Counted from the stretch's first letter, positions 42,201-50,610 are shown. The stretch is DNA of 64,000 nt from BQJU01 sp965229635 (GCA_965229635.1 OZ245894.1:8060001-8124000); one strand, 5' to 3'. Notes: generated by a model not told the origin, from the sequence alone. Translations and numbers: made by a program.

Positions 42201-42290
42201 ATCTTCGGGCTACTTTTTGCCACCGTGATCACGCTGGTATTGGTGCCGGTTCTGTACAGATTATTTTACAAAGTATCTCTCCCAAAATAA
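39210..42290 (+). CDS. RND efflux permease (AcrB/HAE-like)
   Basis: 1026 aa, full length. Twelve membrane helices with two large periplasmic loops; TM4 reads LGMLVDNAIVMAESMM, with one Asp in place of the usual pair, and the C-terminal half has GFLGIISLSGIVINNAIVLI. Substrates are probably organic or lipid-like and not metals (no HME motif). Start overlaps the adaptor stop (ATGA). Confidence 0.93.
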   Translation: MNLTAIAIKNNRVTYLLLGIIIILGITGYASLPRNSMPPFTIRIASIVTVFPGASPQRMELLITDPLEKVVQEIPEVDYIQSESRTGISIIKVALKENVGESELRPIWDRLRRKIDNVNVPSGVVKGPDLKDEDLGITYGIALGLKNDGYEPKEMEKYADQLRNQLIRLRDAAKVELSGVSERRVFIDYNDAELAKIELSANELKNTISSTNIIIPAGQISVGDERVILEPSGNFETIQDIQNMLIPVGNGRESVYLKDIADVYEDYISPRETIVRMNGQSAIGLHISLKEGANIIQLGEEVDELLARFNQTLPVGITGERLSSQDNSVAKSVSDFISNLIQSMVIVLAVMLMFLGLRTGIVVASLIPAAIVMTLFLMGVFDIGLNQVSLAALIMALGMLVDNAIVMAESMMVKMEKGDKAFDAAVSSSKELMVPLLTSSLTTSAAFLSFFVADSVMGEIMGPLFSVITITLISSWLMALTIVPMLAIVLIKVKQNDKNPKPGFFEKLTMYYRRIIVWTLARPVLILCVVSGCLVFSLVGMRQLGFVFMPDSDRNLVTLDIMLPTGTSLETTDSQVALMEGYLSDSLLVNDKRPCGVNNWSSFIGEGPKSYDLGYQPDQKQTNYAHLLVNTTSGDDNQTVIDQINQFAFNNLPDAKVTVKRLTSGGGASVPIQIRVSGPDAEKLTRIADETKNQLRTIAGTSNVDDDWGPKIKKVYVDINPSKLSYNGLTNQDVALSSYTTLSGYTVGEYREEEDNIPISMRTERSLDVAYEDLEGLNIYSQMTGNTVPMAQVADISVDWQLAKIIRRNLNRTITVESQLQTGYTAAEITAQISKWLNEQQDEWGSDYTFEFGGESEASGDAMGAVTAKLPISFFIIILLLVMQFNSVRKSSIVLLAVPFGIIGVVGGLLITGTNLSFTGFLGIISLSGIVINNAIVLIDRIQLELDEYKRNPYDAILSAALERFRPILLTTFTTSLGLIPLWLGGGEMWEPLAIGIIFGLLFATVITLVLVPVLYRLFYKVSLPK

Positions 42291-42295
42291 ATATC

Positions 42296-43207
42296 ATGAA
42301 ACTTTCTTATAGACCATTTTTGAACATACTTTGCGGGTTGCTCTTGCTAATCAGCACACCCTTAATGTCACAGGATTTTCAACTGGCAGGGTCCAGTTTT
42401 ACCAGACTTCCAGGCGCTGAGATAATGAATTCTCCGCTGAATCAGGAAGTCGAAATGAATGAGTATAATTTCTTTCTGAACCTTCCCAAGCAACTTAAAA
42501 ATGAGAAGACGGTTTTGATCAACGGACTCCAGTATCGGTTAGTGACGCCTATTGTAGACAATGACCTCAACCTAGGAGTGGATGGGAAAAATCTGCATCT
42601 TCTCGGCTATCGTCTGACAGTTTTGCATCAGTTAGCGAATGACTGGAAGGTATTGCTTTCGCTAAATCCAACCCTATCTTCTTCATTCAATACGTCACTT
42701 GAAGGAGATGATTTTCTGATGAACGGCGCTTTACTCTTTATTAAGGAAAAGTCTGACCGTTTCTCGTACGGAGGAGGTATCGCCTACCTATCCAGTTTTG
42801 GTGAACCCCGTTTTATTCCAACACTTCAATTAACCGTCAGCTCGGAAAAAAGTAAGCTTCATGTGCTCTTGCCACGCCGTATCACTTATGATCACTACTT
42901 TGGGAAAGTCACAGCTGGGCTGAAGGCTGAAGCGAGTGGTTCGCGCTATAATGTCAACTATACAGGAACGACCTCACTCAATGATATTGAGCTGGTAGAT
43001 ATGCTGGTCTATTCTCGTGTTGTGCTTGGGCCTTCTCTGAAATATCGTGTTGGTAAGCACATAGAGTTGGAAGCTTCCGGAGGGATTGCTCTTGCCCGAA
43101 AAATGGAGCTTCAGGGTGATCTAATTGAGGATGCCCACTACGACACTGCGAATGGGTTGTTTTTCAGTTTAGGCATTTCTATGGTTCCCTATAAAAAGAG
43201 GAGATGA
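42296..43207 (+). CDS. DUF6268-like outer-membrane beta-barrel protein
   Basis: 303 aa from the ATG at 42296, which gives a signal peptide (MKLSYRPFLNILCGLLLLIS, then TPLMSQ); the frame also runs upstream inside the pump gene, which is not used. Alternating beta strands with aromatic girdles (FSYGGGIAYLSSF; LGPSLKYRVGKHIELEASGG). Probably an outer-membrane barrel of the DUF6268 kind (family by recollection). Overlaps the cyclase start by 4 bp. Confidence 0.75.
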   Translation: MKLSYRPFLNILCGLLLLISTPLMSQDFQLAGSSFTRLPGAEIMNSPLNQEVEMNEYNFFLNLPKQLKNEKTVLINGLQYRLVTPIVDNDLNLGVDGKNLHLLGYRLTVLHQLANDWKVLLSLNPTLSSSFNTSLEGDDFLMNGALLFIKEKSDRFSYGGGIAYLSSFGEPRFIPTLQLTVSSEKSKLHVLLPRRITYDHYFGKVTAGLKAEASGSRYNVNYTGTTSLNDIELVDMLVYSRVVLGPSLKYRVGKHIELEASGGIALARKMELQGDLIEDAHYDTANGLFFSLGISMVPYKKRR

Positions 43208-44268
43208 TAAAGATCAGTAACTATTTCAGGACAATTGTTAGGCACTTCCTTTTTTGGTCGTTGGCCCTACTGCTTTGGACGCTCATGCGAAGGGTCGGTA
43301 TTGATAATCAAGGTGAGATGGATCTCCTTAAATACTCCAGATTCCATTTGGTAAGTTCGGTCTTTGCGGGCTTCATATTTGGTAGTGTGGAGTTTGCCTT
43401 GGATAATTTTTTCTACAAAAGGATATCCTTCAGTAAAATAGTTGTACTGCGAGCTACCATGTTCCTATTGGCTACGATACTGATCATCCTGCTTTCCATC
43501 TGGAATTTTAAACGGATTATGGAAATCAATATGAGCCTCAAAGGATTGGCAGACTCCTGGCTATATTCAGCTCAAATGATATTGCTGATCTTTTATTGTT
43601 TTCTGATTGGGTTCCTCATCGACTTTATCCGGGAAATTGAAAAAAGGTTCGGCCCTGGAAATTTAAGAAAGATGCTCAGTGGAAAATATTATTCACCAAA
43701 AGAGGAACATCGAATATTTATGTTTCTGGATTTACGGAATTCTACCGGAATAGCTGAAAAATTAGGCCACTACAAGTATAGCCAGCTTATCCAAAACTGT
43801 TTTCAGGATATATCAGTTTTAGTGTCCGAATTTAAGGCCAGCATCTATCAATATATAGGGGATGAAATAGTGCTTACCTGGACAGCGAAAGATGGAGTAA
43901 AAAAAGATAATTGTATAAAATTGTATTTCGCTTATAGCAATCTCTTAAAGCGGAAGAAACTATATTATGAACAGAAATTTGGACTCTTCCCGCAATTTAA
44001 AGCAGGGCTTGAAATAGGATACGTGATGGTAGCAGAGGTGGGTGATGTAAAAAGAGAGATTGCCTATCACGGAGATGTACTAAATACCGCATCAAGAATA
44101 CAGAAATGTTGTAATGAGTATAAAAAGGATATTCTGATATCAGAAAATTTGAACGCGGTTTTAAGTGAATCTTTGAGAAACGACGCACTTAAAATAGGTG
44201 ATATAAAGCTAAAAGGAAAGAAAGACACAGTAAGGTTGTATTACATGGACAAACTATCAAAATCATGA
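43204..44268 (+). CDS. Membrane-bound class III nucleotide cyclase
   Basis: 354 aa. Four membrane helices (about 12-28, 48-66, 80-100, 118-142), then a cyclase domain (about 168-340). Metal-binding aspartates Asp176 (FLDLRNST) and Asp220 (YIGDEIVLTW), and the transition-state pair Asn294/Arg298 (GDVLNTASRIQ) are present, so it should be active. Makes cAMP or cGMP; the substrate is not certain. Co-translated with an efflux pump and a protease, which suggests envelope signalling. Confidence 0.88.
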   Translation: MIKISNYFRTIVRHFLFWSLALLLWTLMRRVGIDNQGEMDLLKYSRFHLVSSVFAGFIFGSVEFALDNFFYKRISFSKIVVLRATMFLLATILIILLSIWNFKRIMEINMSLKGLADSWLYSAQMILLIFYCFLIGFLIDFIREIEKRFGPGNLRKMLSGKYYSPKEEHRIFMFLDLRNSTGIAEKLGHYKYSQLIQNCFQDISVLVSEFKASIYQYIGDEIVLTWTAKDGVKKDNCIKLYFAYSNLLKRKKLYYEQKFGLFPQFKAGLEIGYVMVAEVGDVKREIAYHGDVLNTASRIQKCCNEYKKDILISENLNAVLSESLRNDALKIGDIKLKGKKDTVRLYYMDKLSKS

Positions 44269-45287
44269 AACATTTTATACTTAGTATATTCATTTCAATT
44301 CCAGGTGTTCTGTGCGGTCAGTCATTGAGTGATCTTTACAAAAAGGTAAGTCCGAGTGTGGTTATCATCCAAACAAAGGAAGAGATTGAGCATCCGGATG
44401 GCCAGATAAGTTATCTGGGTTCACAAGGATCCGGAGTACTTATTTCAGATCAGGGTGAGTTGCTAACAGCTGCTCATGTGGTAAATAATGCTGAGCATAT
44501 AACAGTGATCTTTCATGACGGGAAGGAGTTTCCTGCAGAGATAGTTCGATTGGCTACTGTAGCTGATGTAGCACTTATCAAATTGGTCTATTTCGACAAC
44601 CAGTACCCGGTTGCTGAATTGGGAGATTCAGATCTTGCAGATGTTGGGGATGATATATTTATTATTGGGGCACCTTTTGGACTGGAACACTCGCTGTCCA
44701 AGGGAATAATCAGCGGAAAAAGCATTGAAAAGACGCGAATGGAAGGATTTACTTTTGCCGAATTTTTCCAAACTGATGCCGCCATCAATCAGGGGAATTC
44801 CGGGGGCCCCATGTTCAATAGGAACGGAGAAGTTATCGGCCTTGTCAGCTACATTGTTAGTGAGTCCGGTGGATTTGATGGAATTGGTTTTGCTGCCACG
44901 ATCAATGTAACCAAGCAATTGGTGGTGGATAGTGATAAGAGAAGGTGGACCGGGATTAATGGAGTTCTGGTAGACAAAGAATTGGCGAGATTATTAAATG
45001 TTCCCCAACCCGGCGGGATATTAATTCAAAGTGTGGTGGCATTGTCCCCGGCTTTCATGGCCAATCTAAAAGGTGGAAATGTGCCATGTCGCATAGGTGA
45101 TCAAGAAATTAGTATAGGAGGTGATATTATTTTAGAAGTAAACGATATCCCCATTGTCTCCGAAGAAAATATCATAGCATTTTTCAAATCCATCTACCTC
45201 ATGGAAAAAGAAGAGCGAAATTCCTTCAAGCTAAAGATTCTGAGAGGAGGAAAAGTTAAGGAAGTTATGTTGAGTTTTCCTGATTAA
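44265..45287 (+). CDS. HtrA/DegP-like serine protease with PDZ domain
   Basis: 340 aa. Signal peptide about 1-19. Trypsin-like domain with catalytic His71 (TAAHVV), Asp101 (ADVALIKL) and Ser179 (GNSGGP), then one PDZ domain (about 235-335). A shorter, single-PDZ form of periplasmic quality-control protease (DegS-like layout but exported). Overlaps the cyclase stop by 4 bp; end of the operon. Its stop lies 8 bp from the foreign RHH fragment. Confidence 0.9.
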   Translation: MKHFILSIFISIPGVLCGQSLSDLYKKVSPSVVIIQTKEEIEHPDGQISYLGSQGSGVLISDQGELLTAAHVVNNAEHITVIFHDGKEFPAEIVRLATVADVALIKLVYFDNQYPVAELGDSDLADVGDDIFIIGAPFGLEHSLSKGIISGKSIEKTRMEGFTFAEFFQTDAAINQGNSGGPMFNRNGEVIGLVSYIVSESGGFDGIGFAATINVTKQLVVDSDKRRWTGINGVLVDKELARLLNVPQPGGILIQSVVALSPAFMANLKGGNVPCRIGDQEISIGGDIILEVNDIPIVSEENIIAFFKSIYLMEKEERNSFKLKILRGGKVKEVMLSFPD

Positions 45288-45294
45288 TAATTCT

Positions 45295-45488
45295 CCCGCT
45301 ACGAATGGCTAGGCCTCGACAAGATCGTAGCCCAGGCCAACAAATACCGCGAAGACGGTCAGCCCCTCGACCTGGAAACACTGATCCGCTTAAAGCTGGG
45401 CGAAAAAATGGAGGAACTTGGTCAGGGTTTCTTCGGCCCACGTGACAAACAGCTCTACGAGCTAAGCCAGGAGTTCCAAAAGGTCTGA
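45295..45488 (+). pseudogene. Truncated 3' end of the island RHH gene
   Basis: 63 codons in frame with a TGA stop, about 95% identical to 25808-26001 at the DNA level (RYEWLGLDKIV...ELSQEFQKV). No start and no RHH domain. The downstream non-coding region also matches the island. Confidence 0.88.
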
Positions 45489-45559
45489 CCACGAAGAATT
45501 CTTAAGTTGGGGCAAACTTAAAGGCACAATTACCACCTTTCATATTTCCCCTTTTTTTG

Positions 45560-45589
45560 AAGCCTTGCCGGGTGCGGTGAGGCTTTTTT
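45560..45589. terminator. Copy of the island's bidirectional terminator
   Basis: Same AAGCCTTGCCG-GGTG-CGGTGAGGCTT hairpin as at 26192-26222, now 2 bp from the ACR3 stop. Homology ends here, so the break is between the terminator and the ars genes. Confidence 0.75.
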
Positions 45590-45590
45590 A

Positions 45591-46646
45591 TTACGAATAG
45601 TATTTCCCCCTCAGCCAAAAGGCTACATTGACCAAAGCAATTAAGGCCGGAACTTCTACCAATGGGCCAATCACACCGGCAAAGGCCTGTCCTGAATTCA
45701 ATCCAAATATGGCAATGGCCACCGCAATGGCCAATTCAAAATTGTTGCCCGTTGCCGTAAAGGCAATGGCGGTATTGCGTGGATAATCGGCACCCAATTT
45801 TTTGCCTACAAAAAAGCTGATCAGAAACATCAGTCCAAAATAGATCAGCAGCGGTATGGCAATGCGTAATACGTCCAGCGGAATCTGTACGATTAGCTCT
45901 CCTTTTAGACTAAACATGACCACGATGGTGAACAACAAGGCAATCAATGTGATTGGAGATATAAATGGAACAAATTTGGTCTGGTACCATTCCTCCCCTT
46001 TGGCCCTGACCAGCAATACTCGGCTGAGAAATCCGGCCAGAAAAGGGATGCCCAGGTAAATGGCTACACTCTCGGCCACGGTGGCAATTGAAATATCAAC
46101 AATGGCGCCTTCAAATCCAAACAGCGGCGGCAACAAGGTTATGAAAATCCAGGCATAGAAGCTGTAAAAGAAGACCTGAAAAATACTGTTTAGCGCCACC
46201 AGGCCCGCTCCGTATTCGCGGCTGCCCTCGGCCAGATCGTTCCATACAATGACCATCGCAATACAGCGGGCCAGGCCGATCAGGATCAAGCCAGTCATAT
46301 ATTCGGGATAATCCCGTAGGAAAACGATGGCCAACACAAACATCAGTATGGGGCCAATTACCCAGTTGAGCACCAGCGATAAACTCAGGATTTTGACATT
46401 TCTAAACACTTGTGGCAACATGGAATAATTGACCTTGGCCAATGGAGGGTACATCATCAGGATCAATCCAATGGCAATGGGAATATTGGTGGTTCCTTTG
46501 GTAAAAGCGTTGATAAAATCGGCTGACTGAGGAAACCCATACCCAATGCCCACACCAATAAGCATGGCCAGAAAAATCCACAATGTGAGATACCGATCCA
46601 GGAAAGACAACCGCTTCCTGGGTTTTGTTGTACTTGACTTATTCAT
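45591..46646 (-). CDS. arsB: ACR3-family arsenite efflux transporter
   Basis: 351 aa, ten membrane helices. Conserved motif GLARCIAMVIVWN with the essential Cys128, and FTATGNNFELAIAVAIA near the C-terminus. Exports As(III) from the cytoplasm after ArsC reduction. The N-terminus overlaps the ArsC stop by 8 bp. Confidence 0.95.
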   Translation of the reverse strand: MNKSSTTKPRKRLSFLDRYLTLWIFLAMLIGVGIGYGFPQSADFINAFTKGTTNIPIAIGLILMMYPPLAKVNYSMLPQVFRNVKILSLSLVLNWVIGPILMFVLAIVFLRDYPEYMTGLILIGLARCIAMVIVWNDLAEGSREYGAGLVALNSIFQVFFYSFYAWIFITLLPPLFGFEGAIVDISIATVAESVAIYLGIPFLAGFLSRVLLVRAKGEEWYQTKFVPFISPITLIALLFTIVVMFSLKGELIVQIPLDVLRIAIPLLIYFGLMFLISFFVGKKLGADYPRNTAIAFTATGNNFELAIAVAIAIFGLNSGQAFAGVIGPLVEVPALIALVNVAFWLRGKYYS

Positions 46647-47286
46647 TTGTTTGTTTAACTAATTGCATGGCATAAAAAATCTCTCTTCCGATCTGTCGGA
46701 CCCGCTCATCGTATCTAGCCGTCTCCTCCGGGCTGTCGTCTGCTTCCTTGGGATCATCATAGGTCAGGGGCAGGCGCAATTCCACGCCGGGAATGAAAGG
46801 ACAGTTTTCATCGGCATCGGAGCAGGTCATAATTGCCGCAAACCCGCCCTGAGGGTTCACGGGATCATCAAAGGTTTTGGAAAAACACTCCAGAGCCGGA
46901 GCCTCAGGTGAAAAAGAGACCTGATAATGTGGGTTTTGACCTCCTGGATTACTAGTTTGAAACCCTACCCTTTCCAGAGCCGCTACTGCCCTTGGATTGA
47001 AGGCCGTGGCCTCCGTACCTCCGGAATAGGTTTTGATGGCCTTTTGGCCAAAAAAAGCAGCTGCTGTAGCCGCCCAAATCTGACTGATGTGGCTGCGGCG
47101 AGAGTTGTGGGTACAGATAAAATTCAGTTTCACCGTGTGACCCAGTTTCATTTTTTGACCAATATAATCTGCCAGCCTGGCCAGTAGTTTTTTCCGATCC
47201 ATCGGGATAAGCTCTTGTTCTCCCAAAATACTTTCACAATACTGCTGAAGAGCAGGGTAAAGCCCGGGAGTTGTATTGATAGACAT
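46639..47286 (-). CDS. arsC: Arsenate reductase, low-molecular-weight phosphatase type
   Basis: 215 aa. CX5R loop CTHNSRR at 58-64, AFNPRAV, and CSDADENCPFIPG carrying further cysteines for the thiol relay. Slightly longer than classic ArsC, with an N-terminal helix (PALQQYCESILGE), as in Bacteroidota. Reduces As(V) to As(III) in the cytoplasm for ACR3. Confidence 0.92.
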   Translation of the reverse strand: MSINTTPGLYPALQQYCESILGEQELIPMDRKKLLARLADYIGQKMKLGHTVKLNFICTHNSRRSHISQIWAATAAAFFGQKAIKTYSGGTEATAFNPRAVAALERVGFQTSNPGGQNPHYQVSFSPEAPALECFSKTFDDPVNPQGGFAAIMTCSDADENCPFIPGVELRLPLTYDDPKEADDSPEETARYDERVRQIGREIFYAMQLVKQTNE

Positions 47287-47317
47287 GTTGCAATTTTTGT
47301 GTATTGAACAAATGCAA

Positions 47318-48052
47318 TTATTTCAATTTTTCCTGCTCCACAATCCAGAGTTCCTTGGCATGGTTCATGGCAAAAAACATTTCACGGGCAATTAACCGAC
47401 TTGTTTCATCATACTTCATTTCTTCGGAGGGTGTCCCGTCAAAATACCGTGGGTCATCGAAAGGGAAGGAAAAACGAGCATCAGCGCCGGGTACTACCGG
47501 GCACGATTTATCGGCATCGCTACAAACCATTACGGCAGCGAAATCCTGATTCGGATTTTGGCTATCACCGTATTTTTTTGAAAACATGATAATGCCCGGT
47601 TGATTACTGCGGCCGCGTAAAAAAGTAGCCTTGTAGGTAGGATTCTCGGTACTGGTTGTCTTCACCACGCCAAAACCCGCTCTTTTTAAAGCATCGACTG
47701 CACGAGGATTAAAAGCGGTAGCTTCTGTTCCTCCGGAAAAAGCTCTTACATCTTCAAACCCATACCAGGCCGCAGCGGCATAAAGCCAGAGTTGTCCCAT
47801 GTGGCTTCTTCTGGAGTTGTGCGTGCATATTACCGTAATATTCGCCGGTTCATTGGCGATGCGTTTTTCGTAGATGTATTCGCCAAATTCTTTCAACTCT
47901 GCTTTCCGTTGTTCAGGAATTTGGTCAAACTCGGCGGTAATACCCTTGCAGTATTTTGTGAGTTTCTTGTAAAGTTTCGCATCGGCCTCCTGACTAAAAC
48001 TCAACAGCGGGATGGAGACCAGGAATGTGATCAGAATGGTTACATTTCTCAT
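47318..48052 (-). CDS. Exported ArsC-like phosphatase paralogue
   Basis: 244 aa. A clear signal peptide (MRNVTILITFLVSIPLLSFS|Q) precedes a domain parallel to ArsC: CTHNSRR at 76-82, AFNPRAV, CSDADKSCPVVPG. The catalytic Cys76 and Arg82 are intact. Predicted to act in the periplasm, where ArsC-type reduction would need a local thiol source, so it may be a phosphatase, an arsenate binder or a reductase with a different donor. It is the first structural gene after arsR. Confidence 0.88.
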   Translation of the reverse strand: MRNVTILITFLVSIPLLSFSQEADAKLYKKLTKYCKGITAEFDQIPEQRKAELKEFGEYIYEKRIANEPANITVICTHNSRRSHMGQLWLYAAAAWYGFEDVRAFSGGTEATAFNPRAVDALKRAGFGVVKTTSTENPTYKATFLRGRSNQPGIIMFSKKYGDSQNPNQDFAAVMVCSDADKSCPVVPGADARFSFPFDDPRYFDGTPSEEMKYDETSRLIAREMFFAMNHAKELWIVEQEKLK

Positions 48053-48065
48053 AATTAATCGTTTT

Positions 48066-48081
48066 ATTGCTATATAGCAAT
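48066..48081 (-). promoter_or_regulatory. Candidate ArsR operator between arsR and the exported arsC
   Basis: Perfect palindrome ATTGCTATATAGCAAT, 14 bp before the ATG at 48052. A related imperfect dyad ATTGCAATATTACGAT lies upstream of arsR at 48453-48468. Confidence 0.6.
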
Positions 48082-48100
48082 TAATTGGATAAAAAAATTT

Positions 48101-48433
48101 TTAGCACTCGCAATCTTGATCGGCTACATAAGTATTGAAGAGTCCGTTAAAATGGGCCTGTATTTCCCGCCACTTCTTGGCATCAATACAGTAATTGACG
48201 CTGGTCCCTTCAATGGTGCCTTTAATTATCCCAACTGATTTTAGCTCCTTTAAGTGTTTGGAAATGGTAGGTTGCGCCAACTGAATTTCATCCACCAGAT
48301 CACCACAGATGCAAGTATTCATCTTAAGTAAGTGCTGAATAATGGCAATTCTTGCCGGATGCCCCAATGCCTTAGCAATGGTGGCCAGCTCGTTTTGTTC
48401 TGTAGAAAAATTTTCAGTTTTTGTCAATCCCAT
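48101..48433 (-). CDS. arsR: ArsR-family metalloregulator
   Basis: 110 aa. Winged HTH with recognition helix QLAQPTISKHLKEL at 51-64. Cys41 and Cys43 (NTCICGDLV) resemble the ELCVCDL metal box, and the C-terminus ends in DQDCEC. Repressor released by As(III). It leads the operon, with one palindrome upstream and one between it and the next gene. Confidence 0.93.
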   Translation of the reverse strand: MGLTKTENFSTEQNELATIAKALGHPARIAIIQHLLKMNTCICGDLVDEIQLAQPTISKHLKELKSVGIIKGTIEGTSVNYCIDAKKWREIQAHFNGLFNTYVADQDCEC

Positions 48434-48452
48434 ACTTTCCTATTATTTCTTC

Positions 48453-48468
48453 ATTGCAATATTACGAT
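48453..48468 (-). promoter_or_regulatory. Candidate ArsR operator upstream of arsR
   Basis: ATTGCAATATTACGAT, an imperfect dyad 20 bp before the arsR ATG, similar in outline to 48066-48081. Autoregulation is expected for the family. Confidence 0.5.
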
Positions 48469-48528
48469 TAAAGGGTGGGGTGTGCAAGTTTTTTTTTAAA
48501 AACTAAGGTTTTTCAAAGCGTTGCTCCC

Positions 48529-50610
48529 CTATTCTATCTTCACCGGAATCCTGAATTGTTCTTCTGGTGTATCTACACAGAGCCAATAAAAACCAGCCTG
48601 AGAAAACGGTACATTAATACTGACAGCCAATGAGCTGCCTTGCTGATATTGAAGTGGAACGGATTGCCCCAGGGCATTGACCATTGATATCTTTTCGATT
48701 GTCGGCACGGCTCCATGCCAATTGAGGTACATTAAACCATTATTTGGATTGGGGAAAACCACGATGTTTGCCCCTGTGATTAAATCGCGATCGCTGGTTA
48801 TCGTTGGCACAATAACTTCCTCATAGATACACCCATTGGCATCAGTGATAGTCAGCAGGATTTCTTCTCCAAGAACAAGATCAGTGGCGATAGGACCAAA
48901 CACTCCATTGCTCCACATAATATCATACCCAGGCACGCCTCCAATGACCATTACCTCTGCCTGCACTAGATTGTCCCCGGTAGGAACAAAGGATACCGTA
49001 GCGGTTATCGGCTGAGCTTCAAAAAGATCAAAAGATTGAAACATGCTACAGCTTCCTGCCGATACGTTTACATTGTAGGTACCTCCAACCAGCTCGGTGA
49101 TATCTTCGCTGGTACTGCCATCACTCCAGGCAAAGGTGTAGGGGGGAAGACCGCCCATTACTGTCAGATCAATCGCGCCATCCTGGGCGTTGGCACAGGT
49201 GACATCCTGGATTTCGGCCACAAAAGTCAACGGGGCTACATAGTCTACCGTAAACTCGGAGGAAACCGAACAGCCATTGCCATCGGTCACAGATATACCG
49301 TAAGTTCCAGCGGTTAGGCTGGCGGCAAAATTACCTGTAGTCATATTGCTCCAGGTAATTTCGTAAGGTTCAGCTCCATCTTGTGGATTACTACTGGCTA
49401 AAATATTACCATCTCCACATCCATAAATCAAGCTGATGTTTGGATTGATTTCTGGAGGGTCATTGAGTGCGAAGGTGTATATTTCAAGACACCCATTTCC
49501 GTCAATAATTTCTACTTCATGGACACCGGCTGAAAGTCCTGAAACCGTATTATCGGTAGTTCCATCATCCCAGGTGATCAATACGTCCTCATTGAGCAAA
49601 CTCAACTCAGCACTTCCATCATTCCCCCCGGCACACGTTGGGGAAGTTGTCAGCAAGGTATCCACAAAGGTGGCATTCATAAGTTCCACATCAACCTCTG
49701 TCGAACAGTCATTACTGTCTGTCACCACAAGTGAATACTGCCCGGCAGCCACATTTTGTAGTATGGCTTCGGTGCTGCCATTGCTCCACAAGTATTCATA
49801 TGCCCCGGTGCCACCGGTCACTGTAGTTTCTATGCTGCCGACCGGCAAATCTACACAGGGCAACTCCCCTGCATTGGCCTGGACGGAAAGCGGCGATGGT
49901 TCTGTAATCGTCACTTGTAAACTAACTTCATTGCCATCGCCATCAGTAATCAAAACTGTATAATTGCCAGCAGGCAAGCCTTCAAAAATGCCGGTCGTAT
50001 TTTGCATATCGTCCATCTCAAAGGTATAATTGCCCGCACCACCACCGGCGTTGATGACTACACTTCCATCGTTTCCTCCGGCACAACTGACGTGCGTCAC
50101 AGCAGACACCGTTGCGGCAAGAGCCTGTGACAACCACAATGCCCCCGACATAGTATCGGGCGGAAGTTCGGCTATGTTTCCTTCATCCCAGTAGACGATA
50201 GCAGGTGGTGTCATTTCAGCTGAAAACTGAATAACATTGGTGTCGGCAACCGCGACATTGGGCGAGAAATAAACAGAAAATAGCTTTTCGTCTTGCTCCG
50301 GGTTATATCCTTCCAGCGCTGCATCAAACCACACAAAGGACAGAAAGCCATCAGCAACATCCTCCAGACCAAATGAATTGTCCATGAGCTCTGGCAGCAT
50401 ATAGTCACCCACGCTATCAAAAGTGATGGCAGCAGGATCCCACTCAAGAGCAAATTGTAATCCCAGCAAGTCCTCCACTCCTTCTACCCTGACCGCTACT
50501 GGAGTCGATCCGCCCTGAAAGAAGCGTTGTTCTATAGAAATAAGAGGGTCATTCTGCCCCCAACTTAAAAGAGAAAAGCAGCTAAGCAAAAGAGAAAATA
50601 GATACTTCAT
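48529..50610 (-). CDS. Secreted protein with cohesin-like and SprB-type repeats, T9SS sorting
   Basis: 693 aa. Signal peptide 1-18 (LLSWG|Q). Cohesin-like domain about 20-165 (VEDLLGLQFALEWDPAAITF). Then repeated 70-80 aa SprB-like units (CAGGNDGSVVINAGGGAGNY; CANAQDGAIDLTVMGGLPPY; LWSNGSTEAILQNVAAGQYS) and a T9SS type A sorting domain at about 610-693 (VVFPNPNNGLMYLN...IPVKIE). Surface-exposed adhesin or scaffold. The start codon overlaps the stop of the larger upstream gene (TAATG). Confidence 0.88.
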   Translation of the reverse strand: MKYLFSLLLSCFSLLSWGQNDPLISIEQRFFQGGSTPVAVRVEGVEDLLGLQFALEWDPAAITFDSVGDYMLPELMDNSFGLEDVADGFLSFVWFDAALEGYNPEQDEKLFSVYFSPNVAVADTNVIQFSAEMTPPAIVYWDEGNIAELPPDTMSGALWLSQALAATVSAVTHVSCAGGNDGSVVINAGGGAGNYTFEMDDMQNTTGIFEGLPAGNYTVLITDGDGNEVSLQVTITEPSPLSVQANAGELPCVDLPVGSIETTVTGGTGAYEYLWSNGSTEAILQNVAAGQYSLVVTDSNDCSTEVDVELMNATFVDTLLTTSPTCAGGNDGSAELSLLNEDVLITWDDGTTDNTVSGLSAGVHEVEIIDGNGCLEIYTFALNDPPEINPNISLIYGCGDGNILASSNPQDGAEPYEITWSNMTTGNFAASLTAGTYGISVTDGNGCSVSSEFTVDYVAPLTFVAEIQDVTCANAQDGAIDLTVMGGLPPYTFAWSDGSTSEDITELVGGTYNVNVSAGSCSMFQSFDLFEAQPITATVSFVPTGDNLVQAEVMVIGGVPGYDIMWSNGVFGPIATDLVLGEEILLTITDANGCIYEEVIVPTITSDRDLITGANIVVFPNPNNGLMYLNWHGAVPTIEKISMVNALGQSVPLQYQQGSSLAVSINVPFSQAGFYWLCVDTPEEQFRIPVKIE

